Assembly: GCA_012729765.1 (NCBI GenBank)
Contig: JAAYCM010000149.1
Span: 1 to 32,892 of the forward strand
Length of the DNA: 32,892 nt
Direction of reading: 5' to 3'
Source: Chloroflexota bacterium
GTDB lineage: Bacteria; Chloroflexota; Anaerolineae; Aggregatilineales; Aggregatilineaceae
Below are positions 7,142 through 15,058 of the stretch, in pieces. The translations under genes were made by a program, and so were the position numbers. The notes under the pieces were generated by a model that saw nothing but the letters and a program-made list of their open reading frames with translations, was not told where the DNA came from and did not search any database. Numbering within the stretch: the first letter of the stretch is position 1; each line of letters begins with the position of its first letter.

Positions 7142-8347
7142 ATGACGGATTTCTTGGTGGATTTAGGACTCTCGCACGGGCTGGCGGTCTTCATTGCGAC
7201 GGCGCTCGGCGTTAGCGTGGTCGCGCTGGCGGGCCTGTTGTGGACGATCTTCGGCATCTGGCTCGAGCGCAAGGTGGCGGGCCGTCTGCAAGACCGCCTT
7301 GGCCCGAATCGCGTCGGGCCGTTTGGCCTGATCCAGACGGTGGCCGACACGATCAAGATCGTGCTGAAGGAAGACATCGTGCCGGTGGGGGCGGACCGCC
7401 CGCTGTTTAATCTGGCCCCGATTCTTTCGACGGTGGCGGTGATGCTGATCTGGGCGGTGCTGCCGTTCACGGTCGTGTGGGTGGGTGCCGACCTGAATAT
7501 CGCGGTGCTGTACATCGTCGCGGTGGGCGCGCTGAGCACGATCTCGGTGCTGATGGCCGGCTGGAGCAGCAACAACAAGTTCGCGCTGCTGGGGGCGTTT
7601 CGCGCGGTGGCCCAGTTGATCAGCTACGAGGTGCCGATGGTGCTGGCGCTGCTGGTGCCGGTGCTGCTGGCCGGTTCGATGAGCCTGCAAGATATCGTGA
7701 AGAGCCAGCACATCATGTATCTGGTGGCTGTGCCGCTGACCGCGCTGATTTTTATCATCTCCAGCCTGGCCGAGATGGGCCGCGCGCCGTTTGACCTGCT
7801 CGAAGCCGAGTCGGAGCTGGTGGCCGGATACTTTGTCGAGTATTCCGGGATGAAGTTTGGCCTGTTCTACGTCGCCGAGTTTTTGCACGCCTTCACGGTG
7901 GGGCTGCTCATGGCGATCCTGTTTATGGGCGGCTGGCGCGGGCCATTTGCCGAGGATGTGCCGGTGTTGGGGCTGTTCTACCTGCTGATCAAGGCCCTGT
8001 TTGGCTATTGGGTGATCATGTGGGTGCGCACGACACTGCCGCGTATCCGCATCGACCAGCTTCTCGGCTTCAACTGGAAGTTCCTGGTCCCGCTGAGCCT
8101 GGTTAACCTGCTGGTGATCGCCTTCCTGTGGAAGATTCTGCCGGGCACGGACTCGATTGGCAGCTTTGGCGAGGCGCTGGTGCCGTCGCTGGTGCTGCTG
8201 GCGGCCAACATCGTGATGATCGCGGGCGTGGGCTGGCTGCTGCGCGAGCAGGGCCGGCGCGAGCGGGCGCGCCTCGAAGGGCGGCGCAGTGCGGCGGCGG
8301 TCGATGCGGCCCTGGCCGAGGCTGCGCCGGCTGGAACGGGCGACTGA
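7142..8347 (+). CDS. nuoH: NADH-quinone oxidoreductase subunit H
   Basis: A 401-residue membrane subunit that forms the quinone chamber and first proton path with NuoA, J and K. Recognisable blocks are ERKVAGRLQDRLGPNRVGPFG near the N-terminus, LKEDIVP, and AEMGRAPFDLLEAESELVAGY followed by VEYSGMKFGLFYVAEF. The consensus form of the last block is AETNRAPFDLPEAE, so N-to-G and P-to-L changes are present, but the acidic residues of the quinone channel are kept. The ATG at 7142 has GGAGAGAGG upstream. The C-terminal ~45 residues are Arg/Ala-rich and extend past the last helix. It ends 11 bases before nuoJ. Confidence 0.96.
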   Translation: MTDFLVDLGLSHGLAVFIATALGVSVVALAGLLWTIFGIWLERKVAGRLQDRLGPNRVGPFGLIQTVADTIKIVLKEDIVPVGADRPLFNLAPILSTVAVMLIWAVLPFTVVWVGADLNIAVLYIVAVGALSTISVLMAGWSSNNKFALLGAFRAVAQLISYEVPMVLALLVPVLLAGSMSLQDIVKSQHIMYLVAVPLTALIFIISSLAEMGRAPFDLLEAESELVAGYFVEYSGMKFGLFYVAEFLHAFTVGLLMAILFMGGWRGPFAEDVPVLGLFYLLIKALFGYWVIMWVRTTLPRIRIDQLLGFNWKFLVPLSLVNLLVIAFLWKILPGTDSIGSFGEALVPSLVLLAANIVMIAGVGWLLREQGRRERARLEGRRSAAAVDAALAEAAPAGTGD

Positions 8348-8358
8348 GGAGAAGGCGC

Positions 8359-8979
8359 GTGGACATTACGGTTGAATCGATTGTTTTTCTGATTTTCAGC
8401 GTGATCACCGTCGGTGGCGGTGTGCTGGTCGTCACGACCCGCAACCTGTTTCGGGCGGCGCTCTTCCTGATGCTGAGCCTGTTTGGCGTGGCCGGGCTGT
8501 TCGTGCTGCTGGCCGCGCCGTTTTTGGCCGGGGTGCAGGTGGTCGTGTATATCGGCGCGATCGCGATCCTGATCATCTTCGCGGTGATGCTCACGCCGCA
8601 GGTCACGCACACGCAGGGCCGTAACACGCAGTGGACGGCGGGCCTGGTGCTGGCCGTGATCTTGTTCCTGATGCTGATCTCGGTCGTGACGCCGATCGCG
8701 GAAGAGCTGGGCCTGGACGACTGGAGCGCGGGCTTTACCCAGGACGACCCGGCGGATGTGCCCGATGGCAGCCTGACCGAGCTGGGCCGCGCGCTGGTCG
8801 ATCCGGAGCGCTATATGCTGCCGTTCGAGGTCGCGTCGCTGCTGCTGATGGCGGCGCTGATCGGCGCGGTGATGCTCGTGCGGCCTGAGGACACGCGCCC
8901 CCGCGAGACGCAGCCGGATGAGGCGCAGCCCGCTGCCGAGCACACGCGCGAGCAGCTAAGCTCAAGCACAGGAGACTGA
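8359..8979 (+). CDS. nuoJ: NADH-quinone oxidoreductase subunit J
   Basis: A 206-residue ND6-type subunit with five predicted helices. The conserved third helix reads [19 protein letters not shown], the region with the pi-bulge involved in coupling. The start is GTG at 8359, preceded by GAGGAGAAGG; the upstream open frame overlaps nuoH and is not coding. The last ~30 residues are Arg/Glu/Gln-rich and probably cytoplasmic. The gene is 11 bases from nuoH and 5 from nuoK, in one transcript. Confidence 0.94.
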   Translation: MDITVESIVFLIFSVITVGGGVLVVTTRNLFRAALFLMLSLFGVAGLFVLLAAPFLAGVQVVVYIGAIAILIIFAVMLTPQVTHTQGRNTQWTAGLVLAVILFLMLISVVTPIAEELGLDDWSAGFTQDDPADVPDGSLTELGRALVDPERYMLPFEVASLLLMAALIGAVMLVRPEDTRPRETQPDEAQPAAEHTREQLSSSTGD

Positions 8980-8984
8980 CGACG

Positions 8985-9293
8985 ATGGTTCCATTGTGGA
9001 TGTATTTGATGGTGGCGGCCAGCCTGTTCTGCATCGGCGTTTATGGAGTGCTGGCGCGCCGCAACGCGATTGCGATCCTGATGGGCATCGAGTTGATGCT
9101 GAACGCGGTGAATATCAACCTGGTCGCCTTCTGGCGCTACCAGACACCGCTGGCACTGAGCGGGCAGGCGTTCGCGGCCTTTGTGTTCGTGGTCGCGGCG
9201 GCTGAAGCGGCAGTCGGTCTGGCACTGATCATCAATATTTACCGCCGCCGCCAGACGGTGATTGCCGAAGACGTGGACTTGCTGAAGTGGTGA
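8985..9293 (+). CDS. nuoK: NADH-quinone oxidoreductase subunit K
   Basis: A 102-residue, three-helix subunit (ND4L). Both conserved membrane glutamates are present: in [15 protein letters not shown] (second helix) and in [14 protein letters not shown] (third helix). They form the link between the E-channel and the antiporter-like subunits. Length is standard. The ATG at 8985 follows AGGAGACTGACG. It is 28 bases from nuoL. Confidence 0.96.
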   Translation: MVPLWMYLMVAASLFCIGVYGVLARRNAIAILMGIELMLNAVNINLVAFWRYQTPLALSGQAFAAFVFVVAAAEAAVGLALIINIYRRRQTVIAEDVDLLKW

Positions 9294-9321
9294 GTCGCCG
9301 TACCCACAGGGGAAACCGCCT

Positions 9322-11592
9322 ATGAATATTAACTGGTTTGACGCCGACTATCTGCCCTGGCTGATTATGCTCTTTCCGCTGCTCAGCTTCGTGATCATTG
9401 TGCTGTTCACGGCGCGGAGCCGCATCGTCAGCCAGTTTGTGGCGCTGGCCGGGATCGGCATCGCCTGGGTCCTGAGCATGGTCGAGTTCGTGAAGGTGGT
9501 GTGGGCGTCGGATGCCGAACTGGGGCACGAGGTCTTCGGCAGCTCGATCGACTGGATGACGCTCGGCACGCGCACCTTCGAAATGGGCGTGCTGGTCGAT
9601 CCGCTGACGGCGTACATGCTGCTGATGGTGCCGCTGGCCTGCCTGCTGATCTTCGCCTACTCGGTGGGCTATATGCGCAGCGACCCGCATTACTCGCGCT
9701 TCTTCGCCTATATCTCGTTGTTCGCGGGCGCGATGCTCACGCTGGTGCTGGCCGATAACCTGCTGCTGCTGTTCGTCGGCTGGGAAGTGATGGGCCTGTG
9801 CTCGTACCTGCTGATCGGCTTCTGGTTCCACAAGAAGAGCGCCTATCAGGCCGGGGTGAAAGCCTTCATGACGACGCGCGTCGGCGATATGCTGATGATG
9901 GTCGGCATCGGCTACCTGTTCATCGTGGCGCGCACGCTCGACTTCCGCGAGATCCTCTACAACGAGGAGATGCTGGCGCATCTCGCCAGCACCCCGGCGG
10001 TGATCTTCGGCGGCAGCGCGGCGGCCCTGATCGGCGTGCTGCTGGTGGCGGGCACGATCGGCAAAAGCTCGCAGTTCCCGCTGCACGTCTGGCTGCCGGA
10101 CGCGATGGAAGGGCCGACGCCGGTCAGCGCGATGATCCACGCCGCGACGATGGTGTCTGCCGGGGTGTACATGGTGGTGCGGATGTTCCCGCTGCTCTCG
10201 GCGGGGGCCGATTTCCACGCGGGTGATTTCAGCGCGCCGATGATCGTGATGGGCGTGATTGGCTCGATCACGGCGCTCGGCGCGGCGATCCTGGCTGTTG
10301 GGCAGAACGATATCAAGCGCATCCTGGCCTATTCGACCATCTCGCAGCTTGGCTACATGGTCGCGGCGCTCGGCATCGGGGCCTGGGTGGCGGCGGCGTT
10401 CCATCTCGTGAATCACGCCTTCTTCAAGGCGCTGCTGTTCATGGCATCCGGCGTGGTGATCCACGCGATGGAGCACGGGCAGCACGAAGCGGCTGAGCAC
10501 GGCGACGAGCACCTGCACCACGAACCCGAACAGCCGGACGGGTTGGTGATGGACTATGTGCCGCCCGCCAACGACATCCGGCGGATGGGCGGCCTGCTCG
10601 ACCGTATCCCGGTCACGGCGATCACGATGGCAATCGGCGGGCTGTCGCTGGCCGGATTCCCGCTGATCACCGCCGGGTTCTGGTCGAAGGACGAGATCAT
10701 CGCCGACGCGTGGCACGGGGCGGGCGAGGGCTATCTGCTGGCGCTGCTGGTGGTGCTGTGCCTGCTGGCGGCGGCGGTCCTCACGGCGTTCTACACGGCG
10801 CGGATGTGGTTCATGACCTTCTGGGGCGCGCCGCGCACGCCTGCCGCGCAGCACGCCGGGATCGGCTCGTTCCGTAACGCGTGGGTCCGCTCGCGCTGGG
10901 CACGGGCACGCCGGCTGGAAGGTGTCGCCGTCAGCCACCAGGATCGCAGTTCGGCACTGTGGATGGAAGTCCCGCTGATCGTGCTCGCGTTCCTGGCGAT
11001 CTTCGCCGGGTTCATCGGCGTGCATACCGACTTCCCGCTGCTCGGCGCGCTGGACAACCCGCTGCACGAGTTCCTGGGCGGAACGCTGCTGGAACACCCT
11101 ACCGCCGTTGATTTCAACTGGCTGCCGGTGCTGGCGAGCAGTCTGCTGGCGCTGGCCGGGCTGGGCGTGGGCTACTGGCTCTATGGCCTGCGACCGCTGG
11201 GGGCAGAAGACGCCGATCCCGCTGAGCAGGCGCTCGGCGCGGGCATCTGGCGCGTGCTGGAAAACCGCTTCTACATCGACATCCTGTACCGGCGCTATCT
11301 CGTGCGTCCGGCGGAATGGTTCGCGGTCAACATCGTGATCCAGGCCATCGACAAGGAGACAATCGACGGCGTGCTGGAGACGATCGGCGAGGCGTTCGTG
11401 TGGCTGGGCGAGTTCTTCAAGCGCTTCAACACGATCGTAATCGACGGTGTGGGCGACGGCATCCCCGGCGCGATTGGCAGCTTCGCGGGCTGGTTCCGGC
11501 AGGTGCAGACCGGGCGCATCCAGCAGTACTTGCTGTACGTGACGCTGGCGCTGCTGGCACTCGGCGCGCTGATGTTCATCCAGATACGATAA
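9322..11592 (+). CDS. nuoL: NADH-quinone oxidoreductase subunit L, unusually long
   Basis: The distal antiporter-like subunit, 756 residues against about 610-660 in most bacteria. Proton-path residues are in place: E155 in FVGWEVMGLCSYLL, K248 in GTIGKSSQFPLHVWLPDA, and HAFFKALLF and AGFWSKDEI further on. Two stretches explain much of the extra length. One is a His/Glu-rich loop (about 381-405, seven His) between VVIHAM and DIRRMGGL. The other lies in the C-terminal lateral helix, where two related 26-residue units occur: KETIDGVLETIGEAF... (about 677-702) and TIVIDGVGDGIPGAI... (about 703-728), ending in the usual QTGRIQQY. The extra unit would lengthen the helix that runs along the membrane arm. 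The gene follows nuoK and precedes two nuoM copies. Confidence 0.95.
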   Translation: MNINWFDADYLPWLIMLFPLLSFVIIVLFTARSRIVSQFVALAGIGIAWVLSMVEFVKVVWASDAELGHEVFGSSIDWMTLGTRTFEMGVLVDPLTAYMLLMVPLACLLIFAYSVGYMRSDPHYSRFFAYISLFAGAMLTLVLADNLLLLFVGWEVMGLCSYLLIGFWFHKKSAYQAGVKAFMTTRVGDMLMMVGIGYLFIVARTLDFREILYNEEMLAHLASTPAVIFGGSAAALIGVLLVAGTIGKSSQFPLHVWLPDAMEGPTPVSAMIHAATMVSAGVYMVVRMFPLLSAGADFHAGDFSAPMIVMGVIGSITALGAAILAVGQNDIKRILAYSTISQLGYMVAALGIGAWVAAAFHLVNHAFFKALLFMASGVVIHAMEHGQHEAAEHGDEHLHHEPEQPDGLVMDYVPPANDIRRMGGLLDRIPVTAITMAIGGLSLAGFPLITAGFWSKDEIIADAWHGAGEGYLLALLVVLCLLAAAVLTAFYTARMWFMTFWGAPRTPAAQHAGIGSFRNAWVRSRWARARRLEGVAVSHQDRSSALWMEVPLIVLAFLAIFAGFIGVHTDFPLLGALDNPLHEFLGGTLLEHPTAVDFNWLPVLASSLLALAGLGVGYWLYGLRPLGAEDADPAEQALGAGIWRVLENRFYIDILYRRYLVRPAEWFAVNIVIQAIDKETIDGVLETIGEAFVWLGEFFKRFNTIVIDGVGDGIPGAIGSFAGWFRQVQTGRIQQYLLYVTLALLALGALMFIQIR

Positions 11593-11682
11593 GGCCGGCG
11601 GGCGGGGCAGTCGTCCTGCCCGCTTGACGACGCGCAGCGATCCTCTGGCGCGGAACCGCGCGAGCAAGGAGAGGCACACTAC

Positions 11683-13392
11683 ATGTTTGATCTGTTACCG
11701 CTCGATATTCTGACCACGCTCACCTTCCTGCCCCTGATCGGCGCGGTGGTGGTGCTGGTCCTGCCCCGCGAGCGTGCCAACGCCGCGCGCTGGGTGGCGC
11801 TCGGCTTCAGCCTGGTCGTGATGCTCCTGGCGATCGGGGTGTTCATCGAGGTGCAGAGCAATCCCCCCGGCATCGACGAGTGGGCGTTTGAGGAGAGCTT
11901 CATCTGGTTCCCACTGCTGAATGCCTCGTGGCACGTGGGGGTAGACGGCCTGAGCGCGGCGATGATCCTGCTGACCGGCATCCTGATGCCGCTGGCGATC
12001 CTGATCTCGTTCGAGGTCGAGGAGCGGGTGCAGACCTTCATGGCGCTGTTCCTGTTTCTCGAAACCGGGATGCTGGGCGTGTTCATCGCGCTGGATATGC
12101 TGATCTTCTTCGTCTTCTGGGAGATCGGGCTGGTGCCGATGTACTTCCTGATCTTTCTGTGGGGCGGGGAAAACCGGCGCTATGCGGCTAATAAGTTCTT
12201 CCTCTACACGATGGCCGGATCGCTGGGGTTGCTGCTGGCAACGCAGTTTGTCGGGCTGGCGGTCGGCAGCTTCGACATCCCGACCATGATCGCGCAGTGG
12301 CCGCTGTTTGAGGGCGACGGCGGCAAGATATTGGGGCTGGATGTCAACGTTTTCAAGTATTACACCCTGCTCGGCTTCACGGTTGCCTTCCTGATCAAAA
12401 TCCCGGCGTGGCCGTTCCATACGTGGCTGCCCGACGCGCACACCGAAGCGCCGACCGGCGGCTCGATGGTGCTGGCGGGCGTGCTGCTCAAGCTGGGCGC
12501 GTATGGGTTCCTGCGGCTGGCGATCCCGCTCTTCCCGCGTGAATGGGTCATCCCGCGCCAGATTTTCAGCCTGGAATATAACCTGGTGGACGTGCTCGGC
12601 CTGCTGGCGGTGCTGGGGATCATCCTGGGGGCGCTGGCGGCGTGGGGCCAGAACGACTTCAAGCGGCTGGTGGCCTACTCGTCGGTGAACCACATGGGCT
12701 TCGTTGTGCTGGGGCTGGCGGTCGCGGCGCTGATGTACGGCACACTGTGGGCGCGTGTGAATAACGACTACCGGCTGCTGGCCGGGGTGGCCGGGATCGA
12801 TGTGCCGTCGGGGCAGAGCGCCCAGCAGGTGGTCAGCCAGCTTTACCCGGATGAACGCATCACCGAGGACCGCGATAACGCCGTGCTGGCGATGAACGGC
12901 TCGGTGCTGCAAATGTTCACGCATGGCCTGACCAGCGCGGGCATGTTCCTGCTGGTGGGCGCGCTCTATCACAAGGCCCACACGCGCGATCTGAGACGTT
13001 TTGGCGGCCTGTGGGACATCATCCCGGTGTTCGGCGGTATCCTGGTCTTTACCAGTATGGCGAACCTGGGGCTGCCGGGATTCGGCGGGTTTGTGAGCGA
13101 GTTCCTGGTGGTGTCCGGCTCGTTCAAAGCCTACCCGATCTACGTCCTGCTGAGTATGCTCGGCCTGCTGGTAACGGGCATTTATATTCTCAAGGGGATT
13201 CAAAAGATTTTGCACGGCCCCTACAACGAGGAATGGGCCGAGTATGACCGGACCGAGCACCGGCTGGAGATCAACCTGCGCGAGGTGATCGCGATCGCGC
13301 CGCTGATGGTGCTGATCCTGGTCACGGGGCTGTATCCAAGCTGGGTGCTGGACGTGATCAACGCCGGCGTGGTCCGGTTCCTGGGCAGCTAG
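11683..13392 (+). CDS. nuoM: NADH-quinone oxidoreductase subunit M, first copy
   Basis: An antiporter-like proton-pumping subunit of 569 residues. E147 in VFWEIGLVPMYFLIFLWGG, K239 in FLIKIPAWPFHTWLPDAH, K270 in LAGVLLKLGAYG and the Glu of GFGGFVSEFLV are all present, so it should be a complete proton channel. A segment of about 40 residues (around 355-400, with VPSGQSAQQVVSQLYPDE) is inserted before the QMFTHGLTSAGMF helix, on a loop. ATG at 11683 follows AAGGAGAGG. The next gene is a second NuoM-type subunit. Confidence 0.95.
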   Translation: MFDLLPLDILTTLTFLPLIGAVVVLVLPRERANAARWVALGFSLVVMLLAIGVFIEVQSNPPGIDEWAFEESFIWFPLLNASWHVGVDGLSAAMILLTGILMPLAILISFEVEERVQTFMALFLFLETGMLGVFIALDMLIFFVFWEIGLVPMYFLIFLWGGENRRYAANKFFLYTMAGSLGLLLATQFVGLAVGSFDIPTMIAQWPLFEGDGGKILGLDVNVFKYYTLLGFTVAFLIKIPAWPFHTWLPDAHTEAPTGGSMVLAGVLLKLGAYGFLRLAIPLFPREWVIPRQIFSLEYNLVDVLGLLAVLGIILGALAAWGQNDFKRLVAYSSVNHMGFVVLGLAVAALMYGTLWARVNNDYRLLAGVAGIDVPSGQSAQQVVSQLYPDERITEDRDNAVLAMNGSVLQMFTHGLTSAGMFLLVGALYHKAHTRDLRRFGGLWDIIPVFGGILVFTSMANLGLPGFGGFVSEFLVVSGSFKAYPIYVLLSMLGLLVTGIYILKGIQKILHGPYNEEWAEYDRTEHRLEINLREVIAIAPLMVLILVTGLYPSWVLDVINAGVVRFLGS

Positions 13393-13455
13393 GCATGGCG
13401 TGGGCGGTAGGGGCAGGGCGTCTCCCACAGCGCCCCAACGAGGAGGCCTTCATTT

Positions 13456-15057
13456 ATGGTCATTACGTTTAGCGGAGCTTTAACCGGCATCCTGCTGACG
13501 CCGGTCATCGGCGCGATCATCATCCTGCTGCTCAACAAGGAATCCAGAGAGCAGGCGCGGATCATCGCGGCGATGTCTACCGGCATTGCGCTGCTGCTGG
13601 CGCTGGGAGTGTTTTTCGGCTACGACGTCGATGCCGCCAACGCTGCCGCCGCGAACGGCGAAACTTATTTTGCCTTCGAGGATCACGTCCAGTGGATCGA
13701 GTCGGTGGGCATCAGCTATCACCTGGGCGTGGACGGCATCAGCGCGCCGATGGTGCTGCTGACGGCGCTGGCCGGGTTCACCGGGGTGCTGATCTCGTGG
13801 AAGATCGAGGACCGCACACGCGAGTTCATGGCCTTCTTCCTGCTGCTGGTGGCGGGCGTGTTCGGCGTGTTTATGGCGGTCGATCTGTTCGTGCTGTTCT
13901 TCTTCTACGAGCTGTCGATCTTCCCGATGTACTTCCTGATCGTGATCTGGGGCTGGGTCAAGACGCGCGAATATGCCGCGATGAAGCTGACGCTCTATAT
14001 CCTGATCGGCTCGGTGGTGGCGCTGATCGGGCTGCTGGCGCTCTACTTCAAGGCGGGCGAGGCGACGGGCGTCTACAGCTTCGACTTCGTGCACCTCAAC
14101 GAAGCGGCGCGGGCGGGCGTGTTCGATCTGCCGTTCTTCGGTGACTCCGGCGTGACGACTGCGCGGCTGTGGTTCCCGGCGATCTTTATCGGCTTCGGCG
14201 TGCTGGCGGGCATCTGGCCGTTCCACAACTGGAGTCCTGACGGTCACGTGGCTGCGCCGACCGCCGTCTCGATGATCCATGCGGGCGTGCTGATGAAGCT
14301 CGGCGCGTTCGCGGCGCTGCGCGTCGGCGTGCAGCTTTTGCCGGATGGCGCGCGGATGCATCTGCCCTGGATCATCTTCCTGACGCTGATCAACGTGGTT
14401 TACGGCGCGCTGATCGCCTTCCGCCAGCGCGATTTCAAATACGTCATCGGCTTTAGCTCGGTCAGCCACATGGGGCTGGTGAGCATGGGCTTTGCCACGA
14501 TGAACCTCACCGGCATGACCGGCGCGGGCCTGCAAATGTTCAGTCATGGCGTGATGACGGCCCTTTTCTTCGCCTGCGTCGGGATGGTCTATGACCGGGC
14601 GCACACGCGCGATATCCCCAGCCTGGGCGGGTTTGCACGCAAACTTCCCTGGGTGGCGGTGGCGTTTATCATCGGCGGGTTCGTCAGCATGGGCATGCCC
14701 GGCCTGAGCGGGTTCGTCGCGGAGTTTCCGATCTTCGTCGGGCTGTGGGACGGGCCGGTGTTCGAGCCGGACCCGGACTGGCTGACGGGGTCGTTCAACT
14801 ACTACGCCGCGATCGCAATCGTGGCGGTGCTGGGCATCATCATCACGGCAGCCTACGTGCTGCGCATCGTGGGGCAGGTGTTCTTCGGCGAATTCAACGA
14901 AGAGCGCTTCCCCGGTGTGACGGCGATCTCGCTCTACGACAAGATCGCGCTGGTGATGCTGGTGTTCTGGCTGGTGCTGGTCGGAATCTACCCCCGCGTG
15001 ATGGCCCCCATGATCGAGTCCGGTGTGCGGCCTATCGTGTCGATGCTGGGAGGTTGA
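13456..15057 (+). CDS. nuoM: NADH-quinone oxidoreductase subunit M, second copy, lacking the TM7 lysine
   Basis: A second NuoM-type subunit, 533 residues and clearly divergent from the first, so not a recent duplication. E152 in FFFYELSIFPMYFLIVIWG, K281 in HAGVLMKLGAF and the Glu in GLSGFVAEFPIF are kept. The helix-7 block reads GFGVLAGIWPFHNWSPDGH where the first copy has AFLIKIPAWPFHTWLPDAH, so the conserved Lys is Leu250 (codon 14203-14205). In E. coli NuoM the corresponding Lys234 is part of the proton path. Either this subunit works with a different residue or it is a spacer. ATG at 13456 follows GAGGAGG. The stop is one base before the nuoN start. Confidence 0.93.
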   Translation: MVITFSGALTGILLTPVIGAIIILLLNKESREQARIIAAMSTGIALLLALGVFFGYDVDAANAAAANGETYFAFEDHVQWIESVGISYHLGVDGISAPMVLLTALAGFTGVLISWKIEDRTREFMAFFLLLVAGVFGVFMAVDLFVLFFFYELSIFPMYFLIVIWGWVKTREYAAMKLTLYILIGSVVALIGLLALYFKAGEATGVYSFDFVHLNEAARAGVFDLPFFGDSGVTTARLWFPAIFIGFGVLAGIWPFHNWSPDGHVAAPTAVSMIHAGVLMKLGAFAALRVGVQLLPDGARMHLPWIIFLTLINVVYGALIAFRQRDFKYVIGFSSVSHMGLVSMGFATMNLTGMTGAGLQMFSHGVMTALFFACVGMVYDRAHTRDIPSLGGFARKLPWVAVAFIIGGFVSMGMPGLSGFVAEFPIFVGLWDGPVFEPDPDWLTGSFNYYAAIAIVAVLGIIITAAYVLRIVGQVFFGEFNEERFPGVTAISLYDKIALVMLVFWLVLVGIYPRVMAPMIESGVRPIVSMLGG

Positions 15058-15058
15058 G

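Noticed and set aside
9232..11679. An 815-codon open frame on the minus strand across nuoL
   Set aside because: It is antisense to a complete NuoL, rich in Arg, His, Gln and Asp as expected from the complement of high-GC coding DNA, and has no family motif. The similar long antisense frames at 4827-6485, 11695-13428 and 13480-15132 are rejected for the same reason.
11593..11682. Terminator between nuoL and the first nuoM (GCGGGCGGGGCAG / CTGCCCGC)
   Set aside because: A hairpin is possible but no T-run follows, and the spacing and strand fit one continuous operon.
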